DNA from: Cladopsammia gracilis | Taxonomy: Eukaryota; Cnidaria; Anthozoa; Scleractinia; Dendrophylliidae | Length of the DNA: 64,000 nt | Assembly (NCBI GenBank): GCA_022457155.1 | Contig: JAJGOT010000020.1 | Coordinates: 206,001 to 270,000 of the forward strand | Direction of reading: 5' to 3' | Part shown: positions 1 to 12,627 of the stretch, in pieces | How positions within the stretch are numbered: the first letter of the stretch is position 1 | Layout of the letters: every line of letters starts with the position of its first letter | Notes under the pieces: generated by a model | What the model was told of the DNA's origin: nothing | Database searches by the model: none | The model's input: only the letters and a program-made list of their open reading frames with translations | Position numbers and translations under genes: made by a program

Positions 1-581
1 ATGAACAGATTCTTTAACTCTTTCGAACTTTGCAAAATAAGCATATTTGTAATTGAAGTGAGGGAATTGAACCTGAAGCATTTGGGGCAGTATGCAGCTC
101 TTATAAAGGTCTTTTCTGATTTGCTGAAAAAACAATAGAACAAACAATACAACAATGGACCCTAGCCCTGAAAACAATAGAGCCGTGTGATAGGGGTCCA
201 ATGAAACTATAGTCTCGTACGCAGCCATTATTAGGGCTGGTCATGCCTAGAGGTTGTTGAGAGCTGCGTGGTATCTGAAGCATTTATGGGGAGGGTCTTT
301 AAATCGCTTATATAATGCCAGTTAATATATATCAACAAATAGTAAAATTGGTTTTTCAGTGTTATAAGTCTCTCTATACTATAGTCACTTGGTACCATCT
401 GTGTCAAATGCTTTTCTTGTGCAGTGTTCTGTTTTGGTCTAAAGGTTATATCAATGTTTTATCAATGTTTTATGCGTTACAACCCCTCAAATGCAAGGTG
501 CCAGAGGCAGCTGTCTCTGCATTAGTTTTTTATCTTGTATGGAAATAAATCAATTTAAAAAATGGCATTGTTTTTGAACAG
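1..581. other. Noncoding leading stretch
   Basis: I see no convincing coding exon here. Positions 212-270 hold a sequence that recurs in inverted orientation at 25757-25833 (entered separately). The rest is AT-rich and would be the 5' intron or flank of the DUF6589 gene that begins with a splice acceptor at 580-581. Confidence 0.5.
212..270 (+). repeat. Left inverted-end sequence (partner at 25757-25833)
   Basis: The stretch TAGTCTCGTACGCAGCC followed by ATTATTAG and GTCATGC matches the reverse complement of 25833-25757 (TAGTCTCCTACGCAGCC, GTTATTAG, GTCACGC) with a few substitutions. A further decayed match lies at 1511-1535. The paired copies bracket the DUF6589 and helicase genes, so they could be terminal inverted repeats of one element. 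I could not see a target-site duplication outside them, and the sequence may simply be a common dispersed repeat. Confidence 0.4.
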
Positions 582-3500
582 GCAACCATCTCAAGATTCA
601 ACAAGCTTAAATTAACAAACTCCAATGCCCATATTCTGGCCAAGATGGACAAACTTGGTGAGAACCATGATGTTGATCTGATGAAGGCAAAAGAGAGGAT
701 TTGTGAGGAGAATTCCCGTTTGAAGCAATCACAGGAGAAATATGAAAACCTCTTAGCACAGCATGCTTCCCATGGAAACTGCACATCCATATGCCGTGAA
801 GAATTGGCATCTACAAGGAGAGAAGTGTACGAACTGAAGAAAACATCTCACCCTGGCTTTGTAATCTCCTTCGACAATTTGGATATTCAGCTCCAAAGGA
901 AAAACATGACCATGCAATCCCAGAATCAGGACTATCATTGGGTTAATCATCAAATGGTTGAAAATAGAGTATCTGGAGCTCATTTGGATTCACAACAGCC
1001 AAAAGAAAATCTACAAGAAGTTTCCAATATTAAATTCCTTCCCTCTATTCAAGACCAGCAACACCAGAGGTCAAATTACATCATTCTGACTTCTAGAATT
1101 TTAGTTAACTACTTTACAGTTCTAGAGCCTCTTAAGGAAGCATGTATACTACACATTCCACATAAATATACCCAGGAAATGTCACAGAAATCAAAGAAGG
1201 TTGGTGAATATAATAATTTCTGTGTACAAAAATACTAATTTACACATCTTCAATAAATATACAGGATATATTTCAAAACAAAAAAATGCACTTGCCCTTA
1301 TTTATCCAAAATTTTGAAGTAGGCCTTTGGTTGAGCCTCCTTTCACAAAATGTTATTTCAAACATTGTGGCATCATTCAATGATTATTACACAAGATGAC
1401 CAATAAAAGAGAAATAAAAAAGATATATATAGAACCAGCAATAATTAGACCTGTTATGGTTTTAATTGTAAGTAACTGAAAATCTATTTACATGTACTTG
1501 TTTGTACATAGTCTCCTATGCAGCCATTATTATTTTTGGGTCAAAATAACAGCTGCATTGGTCGAGGCTATTGATTGTAGTACTGGGCTGAAGGAATGTG
1601 TAATTTATTGTAAGTGGGGTGTGCTGCCTGCATGGTTCTTATAATGCTGACTTAGGACTTTATACTCAAGAGGCACTGAAAATAATAATTGCTCCTACCT
1701 AAGAACACAACCACACAGCCATGCATACAGGGCTTGTTGGACCTCTTGATGCAGAGTCCAACACATAACTGAAAAGCACCTCTAATTAAATTTTCAAATA
1801 AAAGTTAATAAAAATTACATGTAAAACATTTCTGTTTTGAAAATTCTTTTTAGAGCCCACTTGGAATCATATTCAAGAATGAAAATGTCAATGAAGATAT
1901 GTTAAAAATTCTTCACCAGTTTCATTCTTACCTCCCAGTTCAAGCTAGTGATGGTGGCATAATCTACAACTGGGGGATTGGCATGCTGCTGTCAAATTGT
2001 TAAGTGTATGTACAGTCATTTTTATGTACAGTTAAGGCTACCGGTACTTGAGGATCTTTTCCAAAACAGTATGGTCATCTTTTGTAAGGCTAAGGTGAAG
2101 ACTTGGTCTAATAACATAAGGGCGGGGGAAAGGTGGCACTCTTGGAATTACCAGTCACAGTATACATGTATTGTGTGTATACTGTAAATCCTTGAGAAAG
2201 CAGCCCCTTCCTCTCTCTTTAAGTGTGGTTTTGATCATGTTTATCACTCATCTTGGATTTTAAAATATTATTTGTAACTGACAATGAAAGTTAAATTGCT
2301 CTTGGCTACATCATTACAATACATGAATTCGGTTTCTTTTATGTCACATTTTACAATATACAGATCCATTTACCATATTTCCTCTATTTAGCCCCCAGCA
2401 TAAAAAATATAAATAAACCCCCTCCCTCTATTAAACCACCCTATGCAAGACATAACTTAATAAGCCCAGAGGGGGGGAGAGCGGGGGGGGGGGGGGGGGG
2501 AGCGGGTGGGGGGCATAATAGGGGCTAAAATGGTATTTGCAGCTTTCTATATCAATAAATAAATTCTCAATAATACTCAGATGGCATGAGTATACTAAGT
2601 TGTTTATTGGGTTAACAACCATGGCTGTGCTCTAGCAGTGTCCGGGTGCCCCAGGCGACTAGCGTTGGTCCTCAGGCAACAAGATACAGTAAACTTAATT
2701 TTTATAAAACGTTGATGTTCATAGTGGAGACCCTTTGGGCTCCCCCTGATTTTACTTGGAGCACAGCCTTGGCATGGCATCCAATCTTTAATCAAATCAA
2801 ACTAATTCATTTCATTTTTCAACAGCTGATTTACTCAAGATTGTTCAGTGCAAAGTCTGATATTGATAGCTGCACCCTGTTTGCTGACCGCACGCTTATT
2901 AACAGACGAAATGTCACTGGTGACCCACACTCTTCGTACCGCGCAAACAGGGACTTTCTGTCTGTCATCTTTCAGTCAAGAGTGATTGCAGCTGCAATGA
3001 AAGTGTTAGGGTTTGAAAACCAGTCAGGGAATGCAACCAAGCATAAATTACCCAATAATTTGAAGTTGTTAACGAAGTCAGAAAAGCTAAAATGCCTTAA
3101 TGACCTTTCTGCTAAGGTGGTTGATGAATTTGTTTTTCAAGACAGTTCAGCAGTGAACGACCTTGTAGATAATGTCTTAACTGAGCAAGAAAGAGCTGAT
3201 CTTTTGCAACAACAGGAACTTACACCTGAAGGAAGATTCCCATGTAGGTTTCCGGGTTGTGATAAATCATTTAAGTACAACGGAAAGAGTCGAAGGAGTC
3301 ATGAACTCTCACATGAACCACCTGTTCAAGTTGAGGAGGATCCCCCTACCCTTACCCCTTCCAAGCCTAATGTATCACCTCCTAAAGAAATCAAATCAAA
3401 GGGCTCTTAAAGCCATCTCGTTAATGCGAGAGAATGTAAGGTTAATAAACAACAACAACAACAAGAATTGGAAAAGTTGGGTGCCTTTGATAGGTAAATG

Positions 3501-6500
3501 TAGTAAAGACGTGATAGGTAATATGTGTAAAGCTGCTAAATGGTTTATTGAAGTTGAAAGATTGAAAATACCTGTAGGTCTAATCGTAGAGTTAGACATT
3601 GCAGTCATAGAGGACTTAAGGGCTCTTTTAGGAGCCACCAAATCAATAAAAGTCATGAGCAACAAAATAATCACGAGTATGAATATAAATAATTTTCATG
3701 TTAATTTAGCGTATTTGTTCAAAATAGTCTTCATTTTACAGCTGAGGGGAAACTTCAACTTGATTATATTAGGCGAATGAGCCGAGGCCAATTTGGTTGC
3801 TACGGGGGAAAATTATGAGGAGGGATGGGGGTGGCAAAACTACTTAGATTCAATCTATCTTTAGAGAGCCCTTTTACTTAGTTAATTTTCTATGTTTTGT
3901 ATCAGTCACAGTATTTTAGTAGCAATGACTTGTATGGCATTACAATGGCGATTTTCTTATCAATCGAAATTTGGGAAAGATGTTCGAAGGTTAAAAAATA
4001 TTTACTATCTTTATTTATTGATATTTAAACAAAACTAAAACATATTGCAACGATTTTCATTTGGGATTAAAATTGATTTACTAGCAATGTTTTTAAACAG
4101 TCAATTTATATGTGCAGTGTATATGTGGATGTATGAGACAAAACAAGAACTTTGTGCATGTGAATAAGTTCAGTAAAAAGACTTCAGTAAAAAAGGAATG
4201 TTTTATCTAAATACTTCACTAAGGTAGACTATTGTAAAAAAGGCAAATGAAAATATTTTACTTGTCGCTTTTTCCGTCAACTAAAAAATTGTGTACCTTC
4301 GGGCAGAATGGTGACTCTTGTAGGAATAGAGCTGGTGATTAGATTTCGTTTCCTTTTATAGCTGAAGCTGTTTTCAAAACATCTCGGCTTAAAGAAGCCT
4401 TGGTAAAAACGACAAGCGACCTGGCCCCGAAAATTGCCGACATGAGACGTTCTGAACAGCGAGAAGCGGCTCGATTCCGCTTCAAAAATACGACAAATTA
4501 CGACAGCGACTTTAGAAGGTTGTGCAATTTACCAATAAAAATTAAACATTATTGACCATATCGTTCATATCAACACCCGACGGCCAACGGTCTGTTTTAA
4601 TGATCAATTTGTTATTGAAACGACTACCAACCTCGTTCCCAAGGCCCCTATCTTCCTCTCTCTTGGATCGGAGGTGCAGTTAGAGTACACCCTAGACTCC
4701 CGGTATACACATACATATCCGTGACCTTTGATTTTTGATTTTTTGGCGCAAATTGGTTTTAACAAGCTTAATAATTTTCCTTCGAGCATTTTTATTTTAA
4801 AAAGAGACTTTTCTTTTGATCTTGATGAAAAATTGCACTTTATCAAATAAAGACAAATAAGTGACAGGTCACGCGTGTGGTTTCCGTTCGAATTACACGC
4901 ACCGGCTCCCCCGACGGTGTCAATTTGCGCGAGGGCAAAAGTAACGACCCTCCCCTCGGGTGAATGTCATTTTGTCTCTGTGACGCGGTCGCTAAGCTTT
5001 AGTATTCGAATTTCGTGGTACAGCCGTTTGGATCGCGGGCAATGGCGAAGCGAAGATGGCCAGAATCGCTCCAAAACGGAGCCCTTTTAGAGCCCGTGAA
5101 GGGGAATTTGGAAGCTAGCACGAATCGCACGGGTAGACATTTAACCTGCGGCCTCACTGGTGGCAATTCGGGGAGCTTGAGTTGAATTGTTTAGAAATTA
5201 TTGGCTTTCGCGTGGCGAGGGTTCGCTCAGAGGTCTCCAGCCTTCCCTTCTTTTATGGTGGATAGTGGGGCGAGTGAAAAAAGTTGTAAAAATGCATTTA
5301 AACCGGTCAGGATACATCAAGAGACAATAAAGTAAAGGTGAGAAGACTTTAGTGTGTAATATTTTCGATTTTCTATCGCTTATCAATTCCGTGACAAATC
5401 GTATTATTACCTAGTATATTTCATTACTGTGTACTGGATATCACGATTGGTCTGCCTGTGGGATCATCCAATTTAAATCTTTGATGTGTGCCACAACGCA
5501 TCGGATGAATGTTTACGCTTATCCGCGTTTGTAGATCTTTATATATAAGATATAAACATCTAAGAATTTTACGGAGATTTTAAAGAAGAAAAGAACTGAT
5601 CCATGACCTATGGTCGCTACAATGTCTGTCATTGATCGATCAGAGTCCGTTCACGCATATTCATTGCTATTTTAAGACTTAAATTCAGTCAGGAAGTCAG
5701 GACAAAAAGTGCATATCCTTAGAATTCCTCTATTCCTCAAAGAAAGAATTGAGCAAATATTTATTTTTCCAACTTTAATTTTATTTTTAAGATTCGCTCT
5801 CTCCCGTTCTTTCTAATCTTCCGGAAACCAGACATTCCACAATGATAAAAAGGAAACTTTATTACGAAAGCTGTCAAAGCCAGATAAACACTGAAAAGCA
5901 ATTTTCACTACTTTTTACTTCAACTGAGTCTCAAGCTGTCGCAGTGCTATATTTTTCTGACTTTTCTGTCTTTTCTTGTGATCTTCACCGGAAATGTTTC
6001 TGTCTTTCCTGCACGCCACAACCGTGGATCCGGAAAAAAGGTGAAAAAACGTTTATCAAATGTTTTTTACTTGAGTAGTATTGGCACTCAAATAATAGGG
6101 CCATTTATACGAAACCGATCGTATAAACAGTACAAAATAAGCATTCGTGTCTTATTTTAGACGCGACTTATTTTTTAAGTTCTTATTTTGTCCGCGTCTT
6201 AAATAAGACGTGAACTTCCTCGTATAAATGCTTTCGTGTCCTAAATAAGACGTGAACAACAAGTGCGCCGTATCAAAATAAGACGCGAACCATTTATACG
6301 TGATCTTCGCGTCTTATGTTGGACGCAAACGTATAAATGGTACACTTCACATCTTATTTAAGTCGCGTCTTAGATAAGACGCGTCTTATTTTCTCCCGTA
6401 TAAATGGCCCTAATATCTTCTCAGTTAAGTCCGTAATAATGCCAATGTATGTCTTGAATCGAAACGCTGAAATCGTTTATAAAATGGTTGTTAAAATGCT

Positions 6501-8846
6501 TGCTTTGTCATTCAATTCAGAACAACAAACTTTTACTTGTACACGAATAGAACTGTAGAAAGAATTGCAGCAAACAATAACTTCTACATTTGCACAATTA
6601 GTTTGTTCAGCAAAATCACGAGATCCCTTGCATACTATTGCATAATCAAAGCGCAATTTTTATCACCGTCAATACATTCCACCATGTACCTAAATCTAAT
6701 AATGGCAATGATTTCGTTCGCGTGATCGGTAGTTCATCAAATGATAACATACTATGAGAACTCAAAGCCATTCATTTCATAAATTGAACTTAGTAATTAT
6801 TGTTTTTGCTCCCTTGCCATTTAACTTCCTCAGAACGTCTCCATTCATTTTAAAAATACACCGTGAAATTTTCAGTCAAACTGCGTTTCCCAAGAACACT
6901 GTGACCTTTTTTACCCTTCTAAATGAGCACTAATGGCTTTACGACATATGATTGACAAGAAAAACACAAATTTCTTGAACTTTTGAAGATCAATGCCGTC
7001 TCGGACACATCCACGTAAAAACAAATTTGAAAGATTGATATGTAACGCTATATATCAAAACTTAAAAAAAAATTATGACATGCCAATTCCCTAGGGAAAT
7101 TAACATAGGTCCGGGAGTACTCCCCAAAAATTTTAGTGGCGGTGTATCCGATAAAATCCTAACCACTTCTTGATATTTTCTTCGTATTGGCACTCAAATA
7201 ATATCTTCTCAATTAAGTCCGTAATAATAAGTTCCAATGTCTGTCTTGAATTGAAACGCTCAGATCGCTTATAAAATGGTTGTTAAAATGCTTGCTTTGT
7301 CAACAACAAAATTTTACTTGTATACGAATAGAACTGTAGAGAGAATTGCAGCAAACAAGAAATAGTTTGACGAAGTATGCAAAATCACGAGGTCCCTTGC
7401 ATACTATTGCATAATCAAAGCGCAATTTTTATCACCGTCAATACATTCTACCATGTACCTAAATCTATTAATGGCAATGATTTGAAATATTGATACCGTA
7501 GGTAACGTGAGATATCGAAACTAAATAAGAACTGTAATACCTTTGTGGTGACGTAGCGTGAGATAATTATGACAAGTTCATGACATCCCAATACCCTAGG
7601 GAAATTAACAATAGGTCCGAGGGTGCTCCTCAAAAACGCAAAGTTCATGCTATTTTGCTCTGCCATATCGCTCATATTAAAACACAAACTTTTCTGTCCC
7701 ATTTAACTTTCTTAAAACGTCTCCATTCGTAAAATACACCGTGAAATTCTCAAACTGCGTTTCCCAAGAAAACGCATCCCTTCTAAAGCAGCTTCAATGG
7801 CTTTACGATAAATGATTGAAACTGATAGGAAACGTGAGATATCGAAACTTAAAGAAGGACTTAATACCTTTGCGGTAACGTAATGTGAGATATGACAAGT
7901 TCATGACAAGTTCATAACAAGTTCTGACATCCCAATACCCTTGGGAAATTAACAATAGGTCCGGGGGTGCTCCCCAAAAATTTTAGTGGCAGTATGTGAC
8001 GCCTTTCTTGAAATCCTAACCGGTTTAAGCAACCATATCCTCAATGCCCTAATATAGCTTCTATAAAGAAGGGACAAGAAACCCCCCCGGACAAAAGTCC
8101 ACAAAATTTTGTTAACAACTTTTGTCCCTTTTCGTACTCGACTCCGAAATCTCGCTTAATGCGCATGCGCATTAACGAGATAAAAAGGGGATGATGTTTT
8201 CAACTACAATTGTGCATTATTGACTGACAGTTTCCTATTTTTTAATTTCCTTGATGCCATCAAAGAAGGGGATGGATCAAGAATTTTAAGGCAATATAAA
8301 TACATCATGTTGTATTGCAAAGCAGATGACCCACACAGTACAAAGTATTCCCTTGAATGTTTGTACCAATTTTTTCTTGTATATGCTCTGTTGTCACCGA
8401 GGGATGCTGAACGTTTTACCTGGAATCGAACAGTAAATAATACTGGTGGAAAGGGGGCAAATATTCCACTTGATGAAGCAACAGAACATAGTAACAATTT
8501 TACCAAGCAAGGTATAAAAAACCTGGGCCCAAATGTCACAGAAAAAGCTGTGTCACGACTGTCTTATTCTGAAAGTCCTAGGAGATCTATACTTGAAAGA
8601 ATTGATGAAGCCATCAAACGCATGCTAAAGTCTGGAAAGCACTCGGAAGGATCTACATTGAGGGATCTTCAAGAGCTAGTGAAGAAAGCAGTGCAGTTTA
8701 ACATCTTCACAAAAATTGAGGGCAGGACCTACAAACAATTCTGCAACTTTCAGAGAGACAGATTAGAAAACTTAAATGCCTCTAGTTTGCATCAATGGAT
8801 CAACAAACACAAGAAAAATATTACTTACGGTATCAGAGCCAGATAA
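582..8846 (+). CDS. DUF6589 family protein with internal zinc finger, multi-exon, probably degenerate
   Basis: Function unknown; DUF6589 proteins are large, multicopy and transposon-like. Exons I can support: 582-1199 (acceptor ag at 580-581, donor GTTGGT; coiled-coil-like start, then the FDNLDIQ segment and IPHKYTQEM), 1854-1998 (LGIIFKNENV), 2826-3410 (starts LIYSRLFS; contains FPCRFPGCDKSFKYNGKSRR, a CxxxxC...HxxxH zinc finger at 3237-3315) and 8231-8846 (NFLDAIKEGDGSRILR, ALLSPRDAERFTWNR, NIPLDEATEHSNNF, LGPNVTEKAVSR; ends in stop TAA). Order and motifs match the family. The exon for the ADWH motif, present in the second copy at 20.2 kb, was not found between 1998 and 2826, nor was the piece joining the zinc finger to 8231. 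No start codon is identified. It converges on the RecQ-like gene, whose stop lies 1.5 kb away. Confidence 0.72.
1240..1853. other. Intron of DUF6589 gene
   Basis: AT-rich noncoding sequence between the first two recognisable exons. It holds a decayed copy (1511-1535) of the TAGTCTC/CAGCCATTATTA sequence also seen at 212 and 25.8 kb. Nothing else recognised. Confidence 0.4.
2370..2532. mobile_element. Short inverted-repeat element (MITE) with G tract
   Basis: Left end ACCATATTTCCTCTATTTAG followed by CCCCC is matched by an inverted right end (GGGGGCATAATAGGGGCTAA then AATGGTA). The interior contains a poly-G run near 2486-2502. No coding capacity. Confidence 0.5.
4362..4518 (+). CDS. Orphan exon candidate
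   Basis: A pyrimidine-rich acceptor (TTCCTTTTATAG) precedes an open frame that reads EAVFKTSRLKEALVKTT, then SDLAPKIADMRRSEQREAAR and ends DFRR before a possible donor (AAG then GTTGTG). The composition, basic and helical without low complexity, looks coding, but I do not recognise the protein. It lies in the gap of the DUF6589 gene and could be one of its exons, a foreign exon or a transposon fragment. Confidence 0.25.
6078..8010. repeat. Partial tandem duplications, about 1.1 kb spacing
   Basis: Sequence starting ATTGGCACTCAAATAA at about 6080 recurs at about 7187 and runs in parallel past the shared text around the two GCGCAATTTTTATCACCGTC sites (6650 and 7422). The block ending CCCCAAAAATTTTAGTGGC at about 7120 recurs at about 7972. 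At least three partial copies are present, each with its own small deletions. Confidence 0.7.
6093..6416. mobile_element. MITE with GGGCCATTTATACG ends, empty site preserved nearby
   Basis: Inverted ends GGGCCATTTATACG and CGTATAAATGGCCC enclose about 0.3 kb rich in repeats of CTTATTT and GACGCG. TAATA flanks both sides. The duplicated copy at about 7199 has a single TAATA and no element, so a 5-bp duplication on insertion is directly visible. No coding capacity; the superfamily is not certain. Confidence 0.75.
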
Positions 8847-10327
8847 GCATGTTTTTTTTTTCCCTGGCTGAATTACATGGTGCACTTTGTCACATGCAAC
8901 ATACTTGTAGAAATAAACCAAGTATAACACAAATCAAACCTACAACTGTACATGCTTATGATTGACATGTTGTGTGCCACAAACAATATGTGCTGTGACA
9001 GTTGTAGCCACAGACAAAGTTAAATGATGTGAGTTATACATGATTTTTGCATGATGCAAGCAGGATGATCTTGCAAAATTGCATATGACAGTAATAACCC
9101 GAAATCATCCCACATACTTGTAAATCAGAATGTAAAAACACTCAGGTCAGAGCCATATGAACATTTATTAGTAAGGATTTACTTTTCCAAATGCAAATAA
9201 CAATTGGGCCCTCAGACCTACATAGTTACATAAGTTGTAAGCTTGGCCTTACACTATATGCGTATTATTAACAGCAGCCCTCCAAAGTTGTAGACACATT
9301 TGTAGGAGCCATCAGACTTCACAGAACTGGGATCTTGTCATCAACATAAAGTGTACAAATTTATGTAAGTTCAAATTCCCCAGTGCCAAAATTACAGAAA
9401 CTGTAACTGAAAAATTCAATGTATTTCAGACATTCCAAGGTTGTGTTAAGGAAAAACATGTTTTTGTTTATTGGATTACAGTAAGATACTTTAATTCTGA
9501 GAATATTGGAAAGATTGGAGTTGTCTCATGAATTTTAAAATAGCATTCTCCCATAATTCCATAACCATAGAATACAATATTATGGCTGCTAAGACTTAAA
9601 GGTTTAAGGTGGCCAAATACAGTCTAAGCCCTTGAATGCATATGCGTGAAAACAATTTTTGTTAGATGTGTGTGTGTGAGAAAAGGTCGGGTCACAGTGC
9701 CATGTTTGATCAGTTTTTCACTTTACTATGACATTGCATTCACATGTACATATAAAAGCTGCTTTAAATCCAGCAATTAACTGCCATGGCAAAATTAAAT
9801 ACATGCAGCTTAATTAACCTGCCAAAGTAAGAATTCTGGGCACTCAAGGATGAACAGTAAGAGAGTAACGACAAAAGAAATATAGTTATTTGAAAACTGT
9901 GTTTGGCCATTTTAATAGAAGTACATTTATTCTACAGTAATGTAAAAATAATTATAAAGTCTGAAAAGACCAGTTTTCATTAAACGATGAAAATATTGTA
10001 GCTACAGTAAATTATTAAATGACAAAATGATTTATTTAAGAGTCTTATTCAACCAATGTCCTTTGCTAGCCCCAACAATGGAAACCCAACACTGATTACC
10101 AAAATATTACAGGTCTCGTTCATGCTATTACAGTGAACTCACTCTAAGACGGACATCCTTGGGACCGGCCCCAACTGACCATCTTAGAGAGGTGTCCTGT
10201 TAAGAGAGAGTTGACTGTACATATTCCCCTTAGATAGTGTATTCAACAAACACAGTACAATGTGTGCAAATTACAGTGTACTGTGGCTAAAGAGACTCTT
10301 TATAATCTAAAATAATTAAAGTTCACT
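8847..10327. other. Convergent intergenic stretch
   Basis: Lies between the stop of the DUF6589 gene and the stop of the helicase gene. AT-rich, with no exon recognised. It would hold the 3' ends of both transcripts, and one 91-bp MITE (10129-10219). Confidence 0.5.
10129..10219. mobile_element. 91-bp pogo/Tigger-like MITE
   Basis: Ends TACAGTGAACTCACTC and, inverted, TACAGTCAACTCTCTC, with GGACA inside each end. TA at both outer edges fits the TA target of Tc1/mariner-pogo elements. The same end type occurs at 16034-17110 and 37771-38411. Confidence 0.55.
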
Positions 10328-11753
10328 TTACTTATCATTGAAGTAAGCTGTCTCCATTGTTTCCAGAGCAGCTGATGGCACACCAGCTTCCACTGAGCCA
10401 TTCAAAACATGTTCCTCTTCATCTTCAAGTATAGAACTCTGGAGCTGCGACAATGACAGATTGTCAACAATCATGTCAAAAAGTTCGTCATCCTGAAGGA
10501 TCTCATTCCATTCATCGAGCAAATCATCATCAAAATCTCCATTGTCCTCTGACAAAAAATCACATGACAGAATATCGGTGTTCACATCTCCAAACACATC
10601 ATTCATGATGGAAAGGATTTTGAGTGCATGCCGCTTATCCCATATTTCAACAACCTTGTAAATGTCTGATAATGTGAAAAGCATTCCCACATTTTCCACT
10701 ACTTGTGTAATTTGATGATCTGTGAATCCTAACATGAACTGCATATTCGTGAGAGTTTTAATGTCACCATTAGCAGTTGTATTAACCAGTTGCATGACCA
10801 GAGATTTGTGATATTTGGTTAAGCTCTCCTTAACTATTCTCTTTTTTGCTGAAGACACTTCCCTTTCTCTCACAGCATGCAAAGTTGCTTCTTCCTGTTG
10901 ATGCACAGGATACTTCGCATGTTTACTACAATCATCCATTCCACATTTACACCCGGCTGCACAATTGTCACAACAAAGATGAGCCTTCTCTGGTCGCTCC
11001 AAGACTGCATCAAAATGTTTCAATAATGCTTGTCTCCTGCATTCATTAGTGTTGACAAATGATTTAATATGTCCTTCAACATGATTCAGAAGAATCCCAT
11101 GATAAAGAATATAGGCTATGCTTTGGAGTCCATCCCTGCCAGCACGTCCAGTTTCTTGCACATATGCTTCGATTGTTTTTGATGGTCCATAGTGTACAAT
11201 TCTGTGCACACCTTTACAATCAACTCCCATGCCAAAAGCAATGGTTGCAATAAGCAAACGGATTGTCCCATTCCCCAGTTGGAATGATTGAAGAATGTTC
11301 TGTTTGTTTGCAACTGGAGTGCAAGAGTGGAGCATTTCTACTAGAACATTTTTTTCGTCATTTCCATTGTCAATAAACATATGCTGTCCGAGCATGCCTT
11401 TTATTGTTCCATACACAATTCCACACTGTCTTATAGTTTGGCAATAAATAATTGTTCTCTCACAAGAAACTTGTTTGGTTTTCAAATCGTCAACCAGCCA
11501 TCCAAAGTAAAACTCTTGGTCGTTATCTTTGTGCATACATTCAACAACGTAAGTAAGATTTAACTTATTTGGGCTCTCCTTAATTTCGTATGGGTTATCC
11601 ATGAGCAGCACACTTAGGATGGTATCCTTGGTTAGTTTGGTGGCAGTGGCAGTCAAAGCAATCATGGGGGCATCAGGAGCCAGTGATCTAAATTCATGAA
11701 GATGTGCATAGCACTCACGGAATGCCACCATTTTGCTATCTTGTGATGATCCC
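10328..11753 (-). CDS. RecQ-like helicase exon 3 (C-terminal helicase domain)
   Basis: The acceptor TTGTCAG lies just above 11753. The exon holds the TATAT motif, helicase motifs IV-VI and the Cys-rich zinc region, and ends at a TAA (10328-10330). It runs unbroken for 474 codons, so there is no sign of decay. Confidence 0.85.
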
Positions 11754-12447
11754 CTGACAATTAAACAACAGCACAAACAATAAATTATATATTTTGAAAA
11801 CTAAAATGTTATCTTCACAATTACATGACAAACAGTTTCATATACATTTGCACTGTCTAACATGTATCTGTCATCATATAACAAATAAAGTCTTTTTTTC
11901 TTACGAACAACAAGGTCTTCCCTTTAATTATTTTTGCCAAATTTGCTTGCTTAAATTAGAGGTCTTACGCTTATGAATTGTAATTGAAATCAGCTACAAT
12001 ATTAACTTAATAGAGAATAAGAAACTGAAGTTGAAGGCTAGAAGTGCATATGCTATAACAAATAAAATAATCGATGTTATAAAACTTACCACTGCCTTAT
12101 AACATGAGCTTCATCGATAGCCACAGCACATAACTTGCTCTTATAAACATCATTGCTCAGCATGGCTCGCCAACGGTCATTCATTAGCCACGCTTCTGGC
12201 GAGCCGAAAACAATAGAAAATTCTCCATTCTCAATTCTTGAGAGTCATGTAGCAGCTCTCGTAAGGTGTCTTCTGATTGGCTGAGCGCTCATAGTTACGT
12301 TTTTATTATTATTGACAGAAAGGCATCTCAAAATTTAAAATATTATATGGTTTAATAAAAAATATAATGTTTTCATTAAATAATATTACAGAGAGAGACA
12401 GAGATAGCTGATGAGAGATAGACATAGAGATAGATAGACAGATAGAG

Positions 12448-12482
<35 letters not shown>

Positions 12483-12596
12483 TAGAGAGAGATAGAGATA
12501 TATATAGAGAGAGAGAGAGATAGAGAGAGATAGATAGAGAGATAGAGAGATATATTATATATATAGAGAGATAGATATATATATAGAGAGAGAGAC

Positions 12597-12627
<31 letters not shown>

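Larger units (their letters stand above)
3411..8230. other. Long intronic or intergenic stretch before the last DUF6589 exon
   Basis: Contains one orphan exon candidate (4362-4518), a CpG-rich block at about 4860-5170, a partial tandem duplication (6078-8010) and a 0.3 kb inverted-repeat element (6093-6416). The joining piece expected between the zinc finger and the GDGSR exon was not located here. No other gene recognised. Confidence 0.5.

Noticed and set aside
10328..11776. Helicase gene starting at the top of the 11.78 kb frame
   Set aside because: The frame top lies in an intron; a TTGTCAG acceptor at 11754 and the in-frame DEAH and Walker A exons upstream show it is the third exon.
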